Of a stretch of DNA of 64,000 nt, positions 9,253-19,884 are shown in pieces. The translations under genes were made by a program, and so were the position numbers. The stretch comes from Fidelibacterota bacterium. GTDB lineage: Bacteria > Fidelibacterota > Marinisomatia > SCGC-AAA003-L08 > JACNLC01. The stretch lies in the NCBI GenBank assembly GCA_013204025.1, contig JABMOW010000104.1:54801-118800 (forward strand). The letters are read 5' to 3'. Numbering within the stretch: position 1 is the first letter of the stretch; each line of letters opens with the position of its first letter. The notes beneath the pieces are model-generated. The model was not told the origin of the DNA. It saw only the letters and a program-made list of their open reading frames with translations, and did not search any database.

Positions 9253-11064
9253 TTATTCAGGTAGAACCTCCTGGATCGCGACCGCCAGTGCTCCGGGTCC
9301 CACATGGATTCCAAACAATGCGCCCACATCCACCAGATTAACTGATTTCATAGCGGGAACTTTATCAGTTAGTTCTTTCATTAGTTTTTCACCACTGGGC
9401 AGGTCATTGCCGTGGGCAACCAATACCCTGTATGATTTCCCTGGTTGGATTTTATTAAGAACAAAACTGGCCATTTTAGCATTCAGATTTTTCTTACCAA
9501 ACCGGATACCCGCAGTTTGGATATTACCTTTTGTGTTTATAGTCAGAATTGGGGAAATATTAAACAGGTCGGTAATCCTTTTTTTGGACGAATTAACACG
9601 CCCTCCTCTCACGGCATGACTGAGATCAGGTATGATGGCAAACAACTTCGTTTTAGATTTTGCTTCATCGATAATCTTCAAAATTTCGTCGTGTGACTTT
9701 CCAGCCTGTGCGGCTTCTGAAGCTGCCAAAACAATGAGTCCTTGTGCGATGGATACCGTACAGGAATCCACCACCGAAATATGCGAATCAGAAATCCGTT
9801 TGGATGCACTGACCGCAGACTGCCATGTACCGCTGAGCTTATGGGGTAAATGGATCGAAATGATGGATTTGTAATGTGACGAAATATACTGGTATTGCCG
9901 CCGAAAATCTCCGGGTGAGGGTTGAGATGTTTGTGGATGATGGGCTGATGTTGCAAGTTTCTGATAAAATTCCTGTGGGGTCATGGATACTTTATCAATG
10001 TATCCTTTGTCGCCAAAACTATACCTAACCGGCACCATGTGAACATCCAATTCATCATAATCCGGGAAGTCGGAACCAGAATCCGTTATAATGGCAACAT
10101 CTGCTCTTTTTGTATGAGAAATTTCCTGCTGTTTCTGCATGTCATCAACCTTCTGGCCATAGACGGTTCCATATTTATCGCAGATTTGAAAAACTTTTTC
10201 GGGTTCGTTGGAATGGATGTGAATCTTGACCTTTGTTTTCGATCCGGCAAATACCAGACTGTTCCCCATATCCATTAATTCTTTGCGAATGGGCTTATGC
10301 TGGATATCCTCACCCTTGATCATGCATTCGGTACAATACTGATAAGTGAGGTCAATCGTTTCTCCAGCACTCTGAATTTTCAAACTGGGGTATTTGCTGT
10401 AGTTTTGTACAATATAATCTTTGATGGACCCGGTGCTAATAAAGTCATGGATTCCATTCAACATATCAACGAATCCTTGAGCGCCGGCATCTACCACACC
10501 CGCTTTTCTCAATACTTCCAATTGGTACATTGTATTAGCGAGGGATTCTTCCGCTTTCTCTAGTCCGTTTTCCATGAGGGAGACAAAATCTGTGTTTCCG
10601 CTTTCAATCAGATTGATAAGGTGAGTGGAAAAATCGGTCAATACAGAAAGGATGGTTCCCTCTTTAGGTTCTGCCAGGGCTTCGCGAGCATATTTTGCGC
10701 CACATTCAATAGCAGCGGAAAATGCGGCGGTATCCATTTTGTGAATATCTGCTGCACCGTCGCACAGTCCTTGGAAAAACTGGGCTAAAATGACTCCTGA
10801 ATTTCCACGGGCACCATCTAATGCAGAGTCGGCTACCGTCATAAGCATTTTGTCAACATCCGGGTAAACCTGAGATTGTGTTCCTTCCAGGATAGCGTTG
10901 AGAGTAAAGGCCATATTGGTCCCGGTATCTCCGTCCGGAACAGGAAAAACATTGATCTTATTGAGGTAATCCTGTCTGGAAACGACTTTGTGAATGCCTG
11001 CAACCAAGGCTCTGTGCAATCGCGGTCCATCGAGGTAATTAATTTTCGTTGCCATTTGATTCAT
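9253..11064 (-). CDS. DAK2 (DhaL)-DegV fusion protein, FakA/FakB-like fatty acid kinase candidate
   Basis: N-terminal DhaL: NKINVFPVPDGDTGTNM, GARGNSGVILAQFFQG; C-terminal DegV: IITDSGSD, HLPHKLSGTWQSA, RGGRV. Confidence 0.9.
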   Translation of the reverse strand: MNQMATKINYLDGPRLHRALVAGIHKVVSRQDYLNKINVFPVPDGDTGTNMAFTLNAILEGTQSQVYPDVDKMLMTVADSALDGARGNSGVILAQFFQGLCDGAADIHKMDTAAFSAAIECGAKYAREALAEPKEGTILSVLTDFSTHLINLIESGNTDFVSLMENGLEKAEESLANTMYQLEVLRKAGVVDAGAQGFVDMLNGIHDFISTGSIKDYIVQNYSKYPSLKIQSAGETIDLTYQYCTECMIKGEDIQHKPIRKELMDMGNSLVFAGSKTKVKIHIHSNEPEKVFQICDKYGTVYGQKVDDMQKQQEISHTKRADVAIITDSGSDFPDYDELDVHMVPVRYSFGDKGYIDKVSMTPQEFYQKLATSAHHPQTSQPSPGDFRRQYQYISSHYKSIISIHLPHKLSGTWQSAVSASKRISDSHISVVDSCTVSIAQGLIVLAASEAAQAGKSHDEILKIIDEAKSKTKLFAIIPDLSHAVRGGRVNSSKKRITDLFNISPILTINTKGNIQTAGIRFGKKNLNAKMASFVLNKIQPGKSYRVLVAHGNDLPSGEKLMKELTDKVPAMKSVNLVDVGALFGIHVGPGALAVAIQEVLPE

Positions 11065-11413
11065 AATTTATCCTTACATCCTGTAAAGGTTACGTAATTT
11101 TTTAAAAATTGGTCAACTCCTTTTGAGTCGTGTAATCTTCAAAATAATATTGGGTGGCATTTTCAACAAGACCAAACCAAATTAGATGGCTCGTCAATGT
11201 TGAATTTTACAAAAGATTGCTCACTTTGATAGTTAATTGACTATACACTTTGTCCAAACTTCATTTCACAGTGCTCCATGATCGTAATCTTGTTTATCAT
11301 AAATCGTATTAATTCAGACACACCGGGAACAACGGCAATAAAATTGCGTTAGCGACCGTGAAGTTTGATTAAAATGACTAAATAATAAACCTTCCTTCTC
11401 CTTTGTTGTGGTT

Positions 11414-11458
11414 AAAACCAGAAGGGATTCTCGCCCGAGAGTCCCTTCTGGTTTTTAA
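11414..11458 (-). terminator. hairpin terminator overlapping the 3' end of the glycosyltransferase gene
   Basis: aaaaccagaaggga...tcccttctggttttt inverted repeat. Confidence 0.75.
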
Positions 11459-12597
11459 GCCGAATTTTCCTTCTTCAATTCTGAAAAATACTTCAATAAA
11501 CGAATCGTTTTCAAGCCATCGAACCACCGATTGAACTGCATCGTGAAATGTACGTCTGTGGGAGACGACCTCTGTAAACTGTTCCATACGGATTCAATTT
11601 TTTCCTTTTTCAGGAGTGAAGATAAATGAAGGTGAATCAGTTCGCTTTCCGATAAAACAGAATCAAGCATCCTGTCCTTCGCTGACTGTCCCAACGACAA
11701 CCATTCCTTCAATATTTTAAACGCATTATCAGAATAATGTAGCAAAGACATGTCAACGCCGGATCGCGCCTGTACCATTCGGAAACCGGTACCCAAATAC
11801 ACCCGATTTTCCGGGCGAGCAGAGGGGTGGATCAATACTTCCCGGATCCATCGCACATCGCAGAATTTTGCTAATTCCTGTAAAAAATAAAAATCTTCTG
11901 TGGCTTTTTTACGAGGCATGCCACCCACCGAAACGTACGCTGCCGCCGTTGTTACCATCGTTGATCCCACCGCTGGATATCCGTAAATGGATCCCGCATT
12001 TTTCATCTTGTCTGCGGTTTTGACAAGGAAATTCTCATAATGGGTAATGGCCTCATCCATCATCTGTTCACTGCTACGCCGATGAAAAAATCCCACTACC
12101 GCCGCCTGCCATTTATTTTCACGGCGATCATCCCATATGTGCTGAAGATAATTTTTTTCAAAGGTACAATCCGCGTCAGTGGAGAGTAGCAGTGTATCCG
12201 GTTCGGAATAGGATAATGCAAGGTCGAGCCCGATTTTACGGGCAACACCCACACCGGCAATTTTATCCGGGAAAGCCAATCCGGGAGAGAACGCATCAAC
12301 CACCCCCAGATCGAACGAGAACCTGGAATTTCTTAAATAAATGAGCGTTGATTCATTGTTTTTCTGCACCGTTTCATCAGCCGATTCACCATTGTTTACG
12401 ATAACGATGACGGCTGTATTTTTCAGCAAGTTCGGAGATTGATGCTGTAACGATTCCAGAGTATCGGGCAGAGAATTGAACTCAGCATAAGCGGGGATCA
12501 CAATGATTCGGGGGTACGATTTTGTAAATTTAGGCTTAATCGTCCAAGCACCGGGAATAGTTTTCTTCCGCAAATAAGCGCTGAACGAATCAATCAA
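11455..12597 (-). CDS. glycosyltransferase family 2-like protein
   Basis: IVIPAYAEFNSLPDTLESL, LLSTDADCTFEKNYL. Confidence 0.8.
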   Translation of the reverse strand: MIDSFSAYLRKKTIPGAWTIKPKFTKSYPRIIVIPAYAEFNSLPDTLESLQHQSPNLLKNTAVIVIVNNGESADETVQKNNESTLIYLRNSRFSFDLGVVDAFSPGLAFPDKIAGVGVARKIGLDLALSYSEPDTLLLSTDADCTFEKNYLQHIWDDRRENKWQAAVVGFFHRRSSEQMMDEAITHYENFLVKTADKMKNAGSIYGYPAVGSTMVTTAAAYVSVGGMPRKKATEDFYFLQELAKFCDVRWIREVLIHPSARPENRVYLGTGFRMVQARSGVDMSLLHYSDNAFKILKEWLSLGQSAKDRMLDSVLSESELIHLHLSSLLKKEKIESVWNSLQRSSPTDVHFTMQFNRWFDGLKTIRLLKYFSELKKENSA

Positions 12598-13520
12598 GGT
12601 TTGCCTCTTGCGTTAATCAGCTCTATGGCGGTTTCGAAGTTTCCATAGGGTATCCAGTGGATGACGATCCCCCGTTTTTCCATGTGGCGGAAAAAGGTCA
12701 TCTGCCGTTTGGAGAACTGGTGAATCGCTGTATTCAGTTTCTGAAACATGTCATTCCATGATAATTTTCCTGCCAGATGCTGCCCGATGAACCGGTACTC
12801 CAGCCCGAAATAGTTCAACCGTTCGAAGGTGATACCGGAATCCAAAAGCGACCTTACCTCTTCGATCATTCCGAGTTCCAGTCGGTGCTTCAGACGAGAG
12901 GTAATCCGTTTTTTTACTTCGTCTCGGGGATATGTGACCCCCAGCACTACTGGGTTTTGGATTGTAACGGGTGGTTCCAGCTCCACCCCCGAATGGACAG
13001 CAATCTCGATGGCACGGATCAACCGTTTACGGTGGATTAGATCACTGGTGTTGTGATGTTCCGGTTTCAGAGTCAGTAGCTTTTCGCGGAGATCTTCAAT
13101 GGTGCAGGTTGACAGTTCTGCCCGGAGTGATTCATCCGGGGGAACTGGGCAAAGCTTAAACCCCAGCAAAACAGATTCGATGTACAGACCAGTTCCGCCA
13201 CACAACACCGGGCATTTCCCCTCATTGAGCATGGATTGATACTTGGGATAAAAATTTCGCTGAAAATCGAAGACACTGTGGTCCTGCTGGGGGTCTAAAA
13301 TATCGATGAGGTGAAAAGGGATGAACCGATGAGGTAGTTTGTACTCAGATAGATCTTTACCGGTGCCGATGTCCATTTTGCGGTATACTTGTCTGGAGTC
13401 CGCGGAGATGATCTCCGAATCAATGGCATCAGCGATCTGAACTGCCAACTGCGTCTTGCCCGTAGCAGTGGGACCCAGAACGACGACGAGGTCAATAGAT
13501 GAATTTTGAATTGGTGTCAT
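12594..13520 (-). CDS. miaA: tRNA dimethylallyltransferase MiaA
   Basis: VLGPTATGKTQLAVQIA, SADSRQVYRKMDIGTGK, VLCGGTGLYI, RKRLIRAIEI. Confidence 0.96.
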   Translation of the reverse strand: MTPIQNSSIDLVVVLGPTATGKTQLAVQIADAIDSEIISADSRQVYRKMDIGTGKDLSEYKLPHRFIPFHLIDILDPQQDHSVFDFQRNFYPKYQSMLNEGKCPVLCGGTGLYIESVLLGFKLCPVPPDESLRAELSTCTIEDLREKLLTLKPEHHNTSDLIHRKRLIRAIEIAVHSGVELEPPVTIQNPVVLGVTYPRDEVKKRITSRLKHRLELGMIEEVRSLLDSGITFERLNYFGLEYRFIGQHLAGKLSWNDMFQKLNTAIHQFSKRQMTFFRHMEKRGIVIHWIPYGNFETAIELINARGKP

Positions 13521-13860
13521 CGGGACAATTTACAAGTATTTAAAAATGAAACAAATAAACCTAATTTGGTTTCAAATCGTCAAACCAAGTATTTTTCGAA
13601 GAGTTATCAAATGTTGTATTTATTACTAGAATCCAAGTAATTATAGATACATTAGAAAAATGGTACTACTAAATCATACCATAACATTGACAGGACTGAT
13701 AAATAAGATTATTCACTCGCCCCTCGCCTCCAAAAACCCCATCTCCCGTACATATCCTTTTTCTTAAATTTATTTGAAGGTCGTCTCCCGAATGGAATGA
13801 TTTCATCTCGGCAGTGACGACTGATCGATTTTAACCGTTAATCTTCAACAAGGATACATT

Positions 13861-15342
13861 ATGCTCATTGCCTGGATTGCTCTGCTGATCTATGTGGCGA
13901 TTACTCTCGCCATCGGCTGGTACTCGTACACCAAACAGCAGACAGAAGCCGACCACTGGACCGCCGGTCGAAAGTTGAGTCCGCTTTCGGTGGGATTGTC
14001 GCTTTCCGCCGGATTCATGTCCGTGTCGTGGTCCTGCGTGTATGCGGTGCAGTTGTTCTATTGGTACGGCATCGGTGCCTTCTGGATCATCACCTTTCCC
14101 TGGCTCATCGCCCTGTGGATGATCTATAAACTCTCCGGGAAATACCATCAGTTGACCGCCTTCAGTCAGCCAGAAATGGTGGGTGGTCGGTTCGGTTCAT
14201 CTGCCCGGAAATCTGTTGCCTTGGCATTGGCGTTTGTGTTTCTGGTGTGGGGCGGTGCTGAAATTTACGTGGCTGCGAATCTGCTGTCACCGGAATTGGG
14301 GATTTCCCTCAATTGGGTGATTGTTATCATCAGTGTGGTGGTGGGTATTTACATGACCTTTGGGGGATTCCGAGCTGTTGTCACCACGGATAAACTGCAA
14401 TTCGTTTTAGTGGCATTGTACATCTTGTTCATCGCCGGTCTGGCATGGACAGGCCTATCCCAATCCGGAGGTACTTTTTTACCGGATATTGCGACCACCG
14501 GTGCTAAGTCCGGGGTGAGTTGGGTGGCGTTGTTCTCACCGGGCATCATGATCATTCTGTTGACGCTGGTGGCGTACTTACCCGGCTGGATATTCGAAGC
14601 AGACCTGTGGTTGCGGGTACAGGCAGCTGAAAGTCCTCAAGCCGCTCGAAAAGGGGTCATCATCGGTGCCGTAAACGGATTTCTCTTTGTAGGGATCATC
14701 CCCATGTTCATTGGTATCGCTGCACTGAAATTATATCCTATGACTGCCGGTGCTTTCCCCGCTCATATTGGCTTTGAGGGAGATGCCATTTTCGCTACCC
14801 TCGCCGCTGACTACGCCCCGGCCTGGCTGAAGCTCATCCTTACTCTGGGACTGGTGGCCGCCGCCATGAGCACCATCGATACCTGCCTGAATGTAATGGG
14901 GTTGAGCATTGCTTATGACTTTTCCCATGACAAACCTATTTCACAAAAAACCGGATTTTCAAAAGCAGTTACAGCCCTTACGGTTGTGGTTGCCATGCTG
15001 TTTTCGATGTCCATCAATTCATTGTGGGATATTTTTTATCTGTCTTCCGGTATCCTCACAACCGCGGTGGCGTTCCCGGTAGCAGCCGTGTTCATGAAAC
15101 ATGCCAGCCGTCGAGGGGTGTTCCTGTCGTCGGTTTTCGGGTTTGTGGGAACGGTTGCGGCATACTATGGTGAAACTCGTGGATTTCTGGATCGCATCGA
15201 ACCGGCGTGGCTCATTGAATCCTATTTGGGATACATCTTGTGGGGACTGGGATTTGCTATCATCGGATACTGGACCGGAAAATGGACAGCCACCGAATCG
15301 GTAGATTCCCTCAACAATAACAATGGAGGAAAAACCTCATGA
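13861..15342 (+). CDS. sodium:solute symporter (SSS) family transporter
   Basis: Multi-TM; DHWTAGRKLSPLSVGLSLSAGFMS, AAMSTIDTCLNV. Confidence 0.9.
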   Translation: MLIAWIALLIYVAITLAIGWYSYTKQQTEADHWTAGRKLSPLSVGLSLSAGFMSVSWSCVYAVQLFYWYGIGAFWIITFPWLIALWMIYKLSGKYHQLTAFSQPEMVGGRFGSSARKSVALALAFVFLVWGGAEIYVAANLLSPELGISLNWVIVIISVVVGIYMTFGGFRAVVTTDKLQFVLVALYILFIAGLAWTGLSQSGGTFLPDIATTGAKSGVSWVALFSPGIMIILLTLVAYLPGWIFEADLWLRVQAAESPQAARKGVIIGAVNGFLFVGIIPMFIGIAALKLYPMTAGAFPAHIGFEGDAIFATLAADYAPAWLKLILTLGLVAAAMSTIDTCLNVMGLSIAYDFSHDKPISQKTGFSKAVTALTVVVAMLFSMSINSLWDIFYLSSGILTTAVAFPVAAVFMKHASRRGVFLSSVFGFVGTVAAYYGETRGFLDRIEPAWLIESYLGYILWGLGFAIIGYWTGKWTATESVDSLNNNNGGKTS

Positions 15343-16643
15343 CCGATACAATCATCACAATCGGTGTACTATTCATCGGAATTATTACCGGATGGCTTTT
15401 GAAAAAGAAGACAGGCAAAGATATTTCTCCGTCGGAGGTGGAATCCCTAAAGGAACAATTGGACGTTTCGAAAAATTCCGGTATTGCTCTCACTACCCGG
15501 CTGGAAGAAGCGGAAAAGCGGTTAACCGAAATGGACCAACTGCGCAACATCTTGAAAGAATCCGAACGGGCAGAGGCCACAGCGAGGACCCGTGTAGATG
15601 AGATATCCAAACAGTTAGTGGAAGAAAAAGCAAGACTGTTGGAAATCCGAAAGGAGATGGAAAATGCCTTTAAAGCTCTGGCGGGTGAGGCCATACAGAG
15701 CAATTCCGAGGAGTTCATCAAGCTTGCAAATGAAAAATTCAAATCGGTAGTGGATACCAACGAAGAGAAACTCACGAAAAAAAAGGAGCTTATCGACCAG
15801 AATCTGGGAGAAATGAAAACAACGTTGAAAGGATTGAGCGATCAATCCACCGAACTGAATACTCGATTGCAGGAGAATCGTTTGGAAACAGAGAAACTCC
15901 GCCAAACGGCTAGCGGTCTCCGGGAAGTACTGTCATCCTCGCAAAAGCGTGGGCAGTGGGGCGAGCGGATGGTGGAGGATATCCTCCAGTTCATCGGATT
16001 GGTAAAAGGTATTAATTACCTGAAACAGTCTAGCGTGGAGTCTGGTGAGAAACCCGACTATACGTTCCTGCTCCCCAAAGAGAAGGTCCTCAATATGGAC
16101 GTGAAGTTCCCGCTGGCACATTATGAAGAATATGTTGGCGCCACGGACGACCATCATCGGAAAACGGAAAAAGATCATTTTTTGAAGGACGTGAAAAATC
16201 ACATCAAAGCGGTGGCGGGACGGGCATATGTCAATCCCGGTGAAGGTACATTGGACTATGTAATGCTGTTCATCCCCAATGAGTCCATTTACGGTTTCGT
16301 GAATATGGAAGACCCGGGACTTATCACCTATGCGCTGGAAAATAAAGTGCTGCTGTGTTCGCCACTCACCCTATATGCAGTGTTATCGCTGATCCATCAA
16401 GCCACGAAAAATTTTGCTATGGAAGACAAAGCCACCGAAGTGATGAACCTGGTGAACGAGTTCAGGAAGCAGTGGAAACTCTTTGCAGACATGCTGGATA
16501 AAATGGGCAGAAGCCTGGAGACCGCCACAAAAGATTATCAGTCCCTCACCACTACCCGTTCACGGCAGTTGGAAAAACCACTACAGAAAATCGAAGAATT
16601 ATCTTCCGGTAATCAGACCGATCTATTGGAATCATCCGAATGA
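15339..16643 (+). CDS. rmuC: DNA recombination protein RmuC homolog
   Basis: Coiled-coil N-terminus, GQWGERMVEDILQFIGL, KPDYTFLLP, DVKFPLAHYEEY, LFIPNESIYGF. Confidence 0.93.
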   Translation: MTDTIITIGVLFIGIITGWLLKKKTGKDISPSEVESLKEQLDVSKNSGIALTTRLEEAEKRLTEMDQLRNILKESERAEATARTRVDEISKQLVEEKARLLEIRKEMENAFKALAGEAIQSNSEEFIKLANEKFKSVVDTNEEKLTKKKELIDQNLGEMKTTLKGLSDQSTELNTRLQENRLETEKLRQTASGLREVLSSSQKRGQWGERMVEDILQFIGLVKGINYLKQSSVESGEKPDYTFLLPKEKVLNMDVKFPLAHYEEYVGATDDHHRKTEKDHFLKDVKNHIKAVAGRAYVNPGEGTLDYVMLFIPNESIYGFVNMEDPGLITYALENKVLLCSPLTLYAVLSLIHQATKNFAMEDKATEVMNLVNEFRKQWKLFADMLDKMGRSLETATKDYQSLTTTRSRQLEKPLQKIEELSSGNQTDLLESSE

Positions 16644-17179
16644 CCCCGCCGATAATGCTTCCCGAATTTCAAACAGAGCGACTTTTTGCACGTCCGTTGA
16701 AAAAATCGGATATCGACGCCATGCACACGCTCCACCGGAACTCGAACGTGATGAAGTATATCCACAAACCGGAAGAAACCATGGAAGAAACGCTTGCCAC
16801 CTACAAACGGGTCATGGACTATCACGAGAGAAATCCGCAATTTGGACTATGGTCTGTATTATTAAAGGATGGCGCGTATATGGGATGGATCATCCTGAAA
16901 CATCTGGATAATACCGCCGATGTTGAGATTGGGTATCGGTTTCTCCCTGAATTCTGGGGGAAAGGGTATGCCACCGAAATTGGCTACGTCGTTCGGAATT
17001 ACGGATTTCAGGAATTGGAACTTCCCACCATTGTGGGTGTCACCCTCCCGGAAAATATCGCTTCCCAACGGGTTCTGGAAAAAATCGGACTCACCTACCG
17101 AAAACCAGCCCACTACTACGGGGTGGATGTATCCTTTTATCAGATGGAAAATCCTGGGGAGGATAAAACCACGAATTGA
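16640..17179 (+). CDS. GNAT family N-acetyltransferase (RimJ/RimL-like)
   Basis: TERLFARPL, EIGYRFLPEFWGKGYATE, NIASQRVLEKIGL. Confidence 0.92.
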   Translation: MTPPIMLPEFQTERLFARPLKKSDIDAMHTLHRNSNVMKYIHKPEETMEETLATYKRVMDYHERNPQFGLWSVLLKDGAYMGWIILKHLDNTADVEIGYRFLPEFWGKGYATEIGYVVRNYGFQELELPTIVGVTLPENIASQRVLEKIGLTYRKPAHYYGVDVSFYQMENPGEDKTTN

Positions 17180-17508
17180 CACGAAATAAAGAAAGAGTTT
17201 AACAAGTTAGCGAGTTAATAGGTAGACAGGTTGGGGAAGGAAATGAGTGGCAGCGGTAATGGCAGTCTGGCTCGTTTAAAATTCTTCATAAAATATTCCC
17301 ATCCACGACTAACGGTCAAATGCTGATCTGGGAGTGGAAGAAGTTTAACAAGGTAGCGAGTTGGGGAATTTGGGAAAAATTATCATTTGATAATTGACAG
17401 AGAAATGGACAAGTTGATCAAACCAAATCTGACTTTAAATACTACACCTCGGGTGTGCGGATTTTGCTGAAACTCCCGGTGGATTAGGAGCCTCGCAAAG
17501 TTTTAATA

Positions 17509-18045
17509 TCATGATTCACAAATGGCTTTGAGAGAGGCTAATCCTTCTCCGAATGCCTTACCCATGGCATCTTCGTTATTCATAAAAAGCATGATAAAAT
17601 TAAAAGGGTAAGGAATTTCTGCCTCGAATCCCCAAGTGGCCATGGTTGTTGTCCCTATGGGTAATAACTTGATATAGGCGTTGGTTTCGCTCTCGTAGGG
17701 CTCATGAAACATCAATTTGGTATCCAGCCGATTGGGCGGATCGATATTCGTAATCTCCTGACTACCTGATCCCATATCTTTATTCCCTTCCCAGGATTGT
17801 TTTGCACCCACGGTTCCGTCAATACCCGTTAAGGTTGAGATCATTTGAGGGTCCATTTGCATCCAAGGACTCCACCTGTCCATCGCTTTGAATGTGGACA
17901 CGTTCAACCAGACGATTTCTTTTGGTTGATTAATGGTAATGGACTGCTCATACTGGTAATCATTCGACACCAGCAATCCGCCAACCAATAACACAATAAC
18001 AGCCAAGAATAGAACCAATCCAATGAATTTGAATAGTGATTTCAT
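17509..18045 (-). CDS. SRPBCC family (polyketide cyclase/START-like) protein
   Basis: N-terminal TM; QSITINQPKEIVWLNVSTFKAMDRWSPWM. Confidence 0.75.
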   Translation of the reverse strand: MKSLFKFIGLVLFLAVIVLLVGGLLVSNDYQYEQSITINQPKEIVWLNVSTFKAMDRWSPWMQMDPQMISTLTGIDGTVGAKQSWEGNKDMGSGSQEITNIDPPNRLDTKLMFHEPYESETNAYIKLLPIGTTTMATWGFEAEIPYPFNFIMLFMNNEDAMGKAFGEGLASLKAICES

Positions 18046-18211
18046 ACAATCCTTCCTTTCCTATTTACTTTCAATTTTAATCAGATTATTGGTAATAAAA
18101 CAGGCATAATATTCCTGAATTTCTACTGGTCGTCCCACAGTTACATCGGCATAAAACTGGTTTTAAATACGCGAACTTTTCTTTCTCGATTTTCCTACCA
18201 GATTGGAATTC

Positions 18212-19789
18212 TTAATACCGGTATTTTTTTAAATAATCCCATAATTCATTCATAGACATGGTCAACTGATATCCGATAAATATTGGAATTCCATCTTCTC
18301 TGGCGTGTTCGTATTTAAATTGTTCACCGGGATAAACTTCTGTAAAAAAGTCTTTTATCCCTTCGTCAAATCCTACGGTAATAATTACTTCACCTGTAGC
18401 TTCACCGTATTTCCACAACCAGAAGCTTCCGTTTTGGCTAATGGCTTTTGGAATTTTATATTTTTCAGCATAATAATTCAAGGCACCGGCTTCTCCGTAA
18501 TTGCTAGCGAATATTGTGCATTTCACCCGATCCGAGTCCGGCAGACTGTAATAAGTGGAGGCGATCGTTGCGGCCATTCCCTCCCACCCCTGCATATCGG
18601 CATAGTCCTGGGGGAGTTCATAGAATTGACCGTCTTCCCATCTTAAAGCTTCCTTAATACCCATGTATTTTGAACCAAACTCGAAATATTTGATAAGACC
18701 ATCAACCGAAGCCAACGGGAAAGCAATAGGCAGCATGGTCATACTTCCCAGAATCAGAAATCCGGATATAGCTGGTTTCACCCAATTTTTAGACTTCCGA
18801 TGTGCAAATCCTTCAATGAATACGGAGCCTGCAGCAAACAGCATGGGATATGCCGGCGCAAGGTAATAGATTTTTCCGCTGAGAAGTAACAGTACCGTCA
18901 AAATGGAAACGTACATCCAGCCAAGTGGTCGGTAAAGGGAACCTTCAGGTGATCTGAATAGAAAGAATAATCCCAATAGCCAGATTGGATCTGCATACAA
19001 GTTGATTAGCATCTGCACCAGAAGAAACGTGATAGGATTTATGTTAGATAACTGAGTAGCACTCAGTACGCGCATATGTTCAAAGAAGGGCCATCCCAGC
19101 GAATGCTGCCAGGCAAGATTGGGCAACCATATTAACAAAACGATGATTGCAGAAATCCACAACCATTTGTTTTTGAATTTTTCACGATGCGGAGTGAATA
19201 ACAGACCAACCGCCACTCCAAACCCAAAGAGCAGCATGGAGTACTTATTGAGCATACTTAATCCGGTAACAACGCCTAATATAATCCACCATTTTGGCGC
19301 ATCCGTTTTCAAAATCCGGACGAATGCATAGACACCGAGCACAAAATAAAAAGTCTCAAAAGTAACGGGCATAAAAAACAAGTTGATCCGTAAATAAATT
19401 AACGACACCAGATATGCGGTGGCCGCTAAAAATTGGGCGAATCGTTTTCCACCCATTTCACGGGTAATGAGACCGACAAGAAATACCGTAAAAGCCCCGG
19501 TGAGCGCTGGGAAAAATCGGACTGCAATGAGACTATTCCCAAATAACCAAAAGGTAAATTTAGCAAAAACTGCAATGGATGGTGGGACTTCCATAAATCC
19601 CCACGACAGATAGTCAGCCATTGCCATGTATAGAAACTCATCGCGGTGAAATTCAAAATCAGAGTGAGTAAGGAAAGGGATCAGAAATTTGACAGCAGAC
19701 AAATAAATGAGTATTGCCGTAGCGCTGAAAAGACTATTTGTTGTCCACCGCCGGGGATTTAATATTTGTGAGAGAGATTGTTTTCTCAT
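18212..19789 (-). CDS. ArnT/PMT-like (GT39/GT83) membrane glycosyltransferase
   Basis: Multi-TM, HRDEFLYMAMADYLSWGFMEVPP, NLFFMPVTFETFYF. Confidence 0.85.
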   Translation of the reverse strand: MRKQSLSQILNPRRWTTNSLFSATAILIYLSAVKFLIPFLTHSDFEFHRDEFLYMAMADYLSWGFMEVPPSIAVFAKFTFWLFGNSLIAVRFFPALTGAFTVFLVGLITREMGGKRFAQFLAATAYLVSLIYLRINLFFMPVTFETFYFVLGVYAFVRILKTDAPKWWIILGVVTGLSMLNKYSMLLFGFGVAVGLLFTPHREKFKNKWLWISAIIVLLIWLPNLAWQHSLGWPFFEHMRVLSATQLSNINPITFLLVQMLINLYADPIWLLGLFFLFRSPEGSLYRPLGWMYVSILTVLLLLSGKIYYLAPAYPMLFAAGSVFIEGFAHRKSKNWVKPAISGFLILGSMTMLPIAFPLASVDGLIKYFEFGSKYMGIKEALRWEDGQFYELPQDYADMQGWEGMAATIASTYYSLPDSDRVKCTIFASNYGEAGALNYYAEKYKIPKAISQNGSFWLWKYGEATGEVIITVGFDEGIKDFFTEVYPGEQFKYEHAREDGIPIFIGYQLTMSMNELWDYLKKYRY

Positions 19790-19884
19790 GTATGATCCTT
19801 CAACTTATTTTTAGATTGGATATAACATTTAACTCGACAAAACAGTTGTCATAACACTGATCTGTGGGGATTTGAGGAAAGCAT

